Below are positions 63,031 to 64,000 of a DNA stretch of 64,000 bases, one piece after another. Below the pieces are notes generated by a model. The model made no database searches. It was not told the DNA's origin and saw only the letters and a program-made list of their open reading frames with translations. This DNA comes from Cupriavidus necator (GTDB taxonomy: Bacteria > Pseudomonadota > Gammaproteobacteria > Burkholderiales > Burkholderiaceae), in NCBI RefSeq assembly GCF_013141915.1, contig NZ_SROX01000016.1:1-64000 (forward strand). The letters run 5' to 3'. The position numbers and the translations under genes are program-made. Each line of letters starts with the position of its first letter. Position 1 is the first letter of the stretch.

Positions 63031-63909
63031 ATGCGCATCTGTAATCAATGTAAGGCCCCGCTCAAAATTGACGTGTGGGCGTGCAGCGCGTGCGGTTGGC
63101 AGCCCCGTGTTCTGGCTGGCGTGCTCTGCCTAGCACCTGCCATGATGGTCGACCATGATGGCTTTCACGAACCGCTCTTTGTCGAGTACGAGAAGCTCGA
63201 AGCGACGCACTTCTGGTTCGTCTATCGCCGCAAACTGATCCTGGACGCGCTGCAGCGCTACTTTCCGGCCTTGCGCTCTTTCATGGACGTCGGTTGCGGA
63301 ACCGCGGAGAACCTGCGCGCGATCCAGGCCCGCTTCCCGCGTGCACGCTTGGTCGGCGGCGAGGCATCGTTGCGCGCCCTGATGCAGGGACAGCGCAAAT
63401 GCAAAGCTCAATTGTTGCAAATGGATGCCCGTGCCATTCCCTTTGCCCAAGCCTTCGATGTCATGGGGGCGTTTGACGTCATCGAACACGTCGACGACGA
63501 CGCTCAAGTATTAGCGGAGATGTACCGGGCCTGCAGGAATGATGGGGGAATCGTATTGACAGTGCCCCAGCATCCGTCGCTGTGGAGCCATATGGACGAT
63601 GCGGCCAAGCATAAGCGGCGCTATACGCGCCAAGAACTGGTGAAGAAAGTGGAGGCGGCCGGGTTCGAAATCGTGGACGTCACCTCCTTCATGACGCTGC
63701 TGCTGCCTGCGATGGCCATCTCCCGGGTGTGGCAGCGCGCCAAGCCGCCCGGCGATGCCATGGACGACGGGTTTCGCATTGGGGCGGCCATGAACGGCAT
63801 GCTCGGGGGTGTTTGCACCCTCGAGCACAACCTAATACGGGCCGGTTTGCGTTTCCCGGCAGGCGGCTCGCTGCTGCTGGTGGCCAGGAAGAAGGGCTGG
63901 ACTTTGTAG
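63031..63909 (+). CDS. SAM-dependent methyltransferase with N-terminal zinc ribbon
   Basis: The 292-residue protein begins with a zinc ribbon (CNQC...CSAC, residues 4-22). A class I methyltransferase domain follows, with motif I FMDVGCGTAENL near residue 89, FDVMGAFDVIEHVDDD near 150 and VLTVPQHPSLW. The C-terminal part has a hydrophobic region (FMTLLLPAMAISRVWQ). The ATG at 63031 has GGAGAC upstream. The substrate is unknown; this arrangement is seen in methyltransferases of lipid or glycan pathways, so its place next to metal genes is not explained. Confidence 0.85.
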   Translation: MRICNQCKAPLKIDVWACSACGWQPRVLAGVLCLAPAMMVDHDGFHEPLFVEYEKLEATHFWFVYRRKLILDALQRYFPALRSFMDVGCGTAENLRAIQARFPRARLVGGEASLRALMQGQRKCKAQLLQMDARAIPFAQAFDVMGAFDVIEHVDDDAQVLAEMYRACRNDGGIVLTVPQHPSLWSHMDDAAKHKRRYTRQELVKKVEAAGFEIVDVTSFMTLLLPAMAISRVWQRAKPPGDAMDDGFRIGAAMNGMLGGVCTLEHNLIRAGLRFPAGGSLLLVARKKGWTL

Positions 63910-64000
63910 AGGACGCAGTCACGCGTGGGCCCATCGCGGCGTTTAACGTCAATGACGAGGACGCCGCGGGCCGCGTCTCAAGCCTTCGCCAGGCTCGTCT

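Overview
The window is GC-rich and looks like part of a large conjugative (or once conjugative) plasmid of a metal-resistant Burkholderiaceae bacterium, Cupriavidus or Ralstonia-like. The evidence is the gene families: a PilS/PilV-type IVB pilus, a VirB secretion system, an iteron origin with a Rep_3-type initiator, a ParA-type partition locus, and a Cus/Sil-type copper/silver efflux operon with CzcI-like accessory proteins. The taxonomic call is inference from gene content. No rRNA or tRNA gene was recognised.

Layout. 1-654: right end of an IS3-family insertion sequence. 0.7-15.9 kb (minus strand): one long block, read from right to left, encoding VirB8, VirB9, VirB10, a lytic transglycosylase, a VirB9/TcpQ-like fusion, a second lytic transglycosylase, PilL, PilN, PilP, PilO, PilQ, PilR, PilS, PilM-like, PilV and a secreted proline-rich protein. 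A divergent intergenic region (15.86-16.2 kb) separates it from 16.2-27.6 kb (plus strand): VirB11, VirB2, VirB3, VirB4, VirB5, VirB6, a degenerate MobH/TraI_2-like protein, a TraD-like coupling protein and four transfer-associated proteins. Together these make a mating channel and a thin pilus. No intact relaxase is visible in the window.

27.6-32.2 kb: a 273-bp region with a perfect 16-bp inverted repeat, then a UvrD-like helicase and a DEAD/DEAH helicase carrying four helicase-associated repeats. 32.4-37.3 kb is the maintenance core: rep, an oriV with about fifteen iterons, parA/parB and a roughly 950-bp centromere-like array built on the palindrome GGTAGCTACC. 37.3-43.5 kb is an accessory island: a large tyrosine recombinase, an HNH nuclease, an AbiTii-like protein, a HEPN-motif Abi-like protein and a DUF4238 protein. 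I consider the last three a candidate defence cluster.

44-47.5 kb is a mobile-element graveyard: a Tn3 transposase fragment and a truncated IS110 transposase gene interrupted after codon 15 by a 2.2-kb group II intron whose own reverse transcriptase is frameshifted. 48-64 kb is a copper/heavy-metal region: DUF305 protein, an FAD-Rieske oxidoreductase with a cytochrome c, cusCBAF (minus strand), several small exported Cys/His/Met-rich proteins, an intergenic region with three 11-bp-spaced ATTAC direct repeats that look like response-regulator sites, a CzcI-like protein and a methyltransferase. No two-component regulator for this region lies inside the window.
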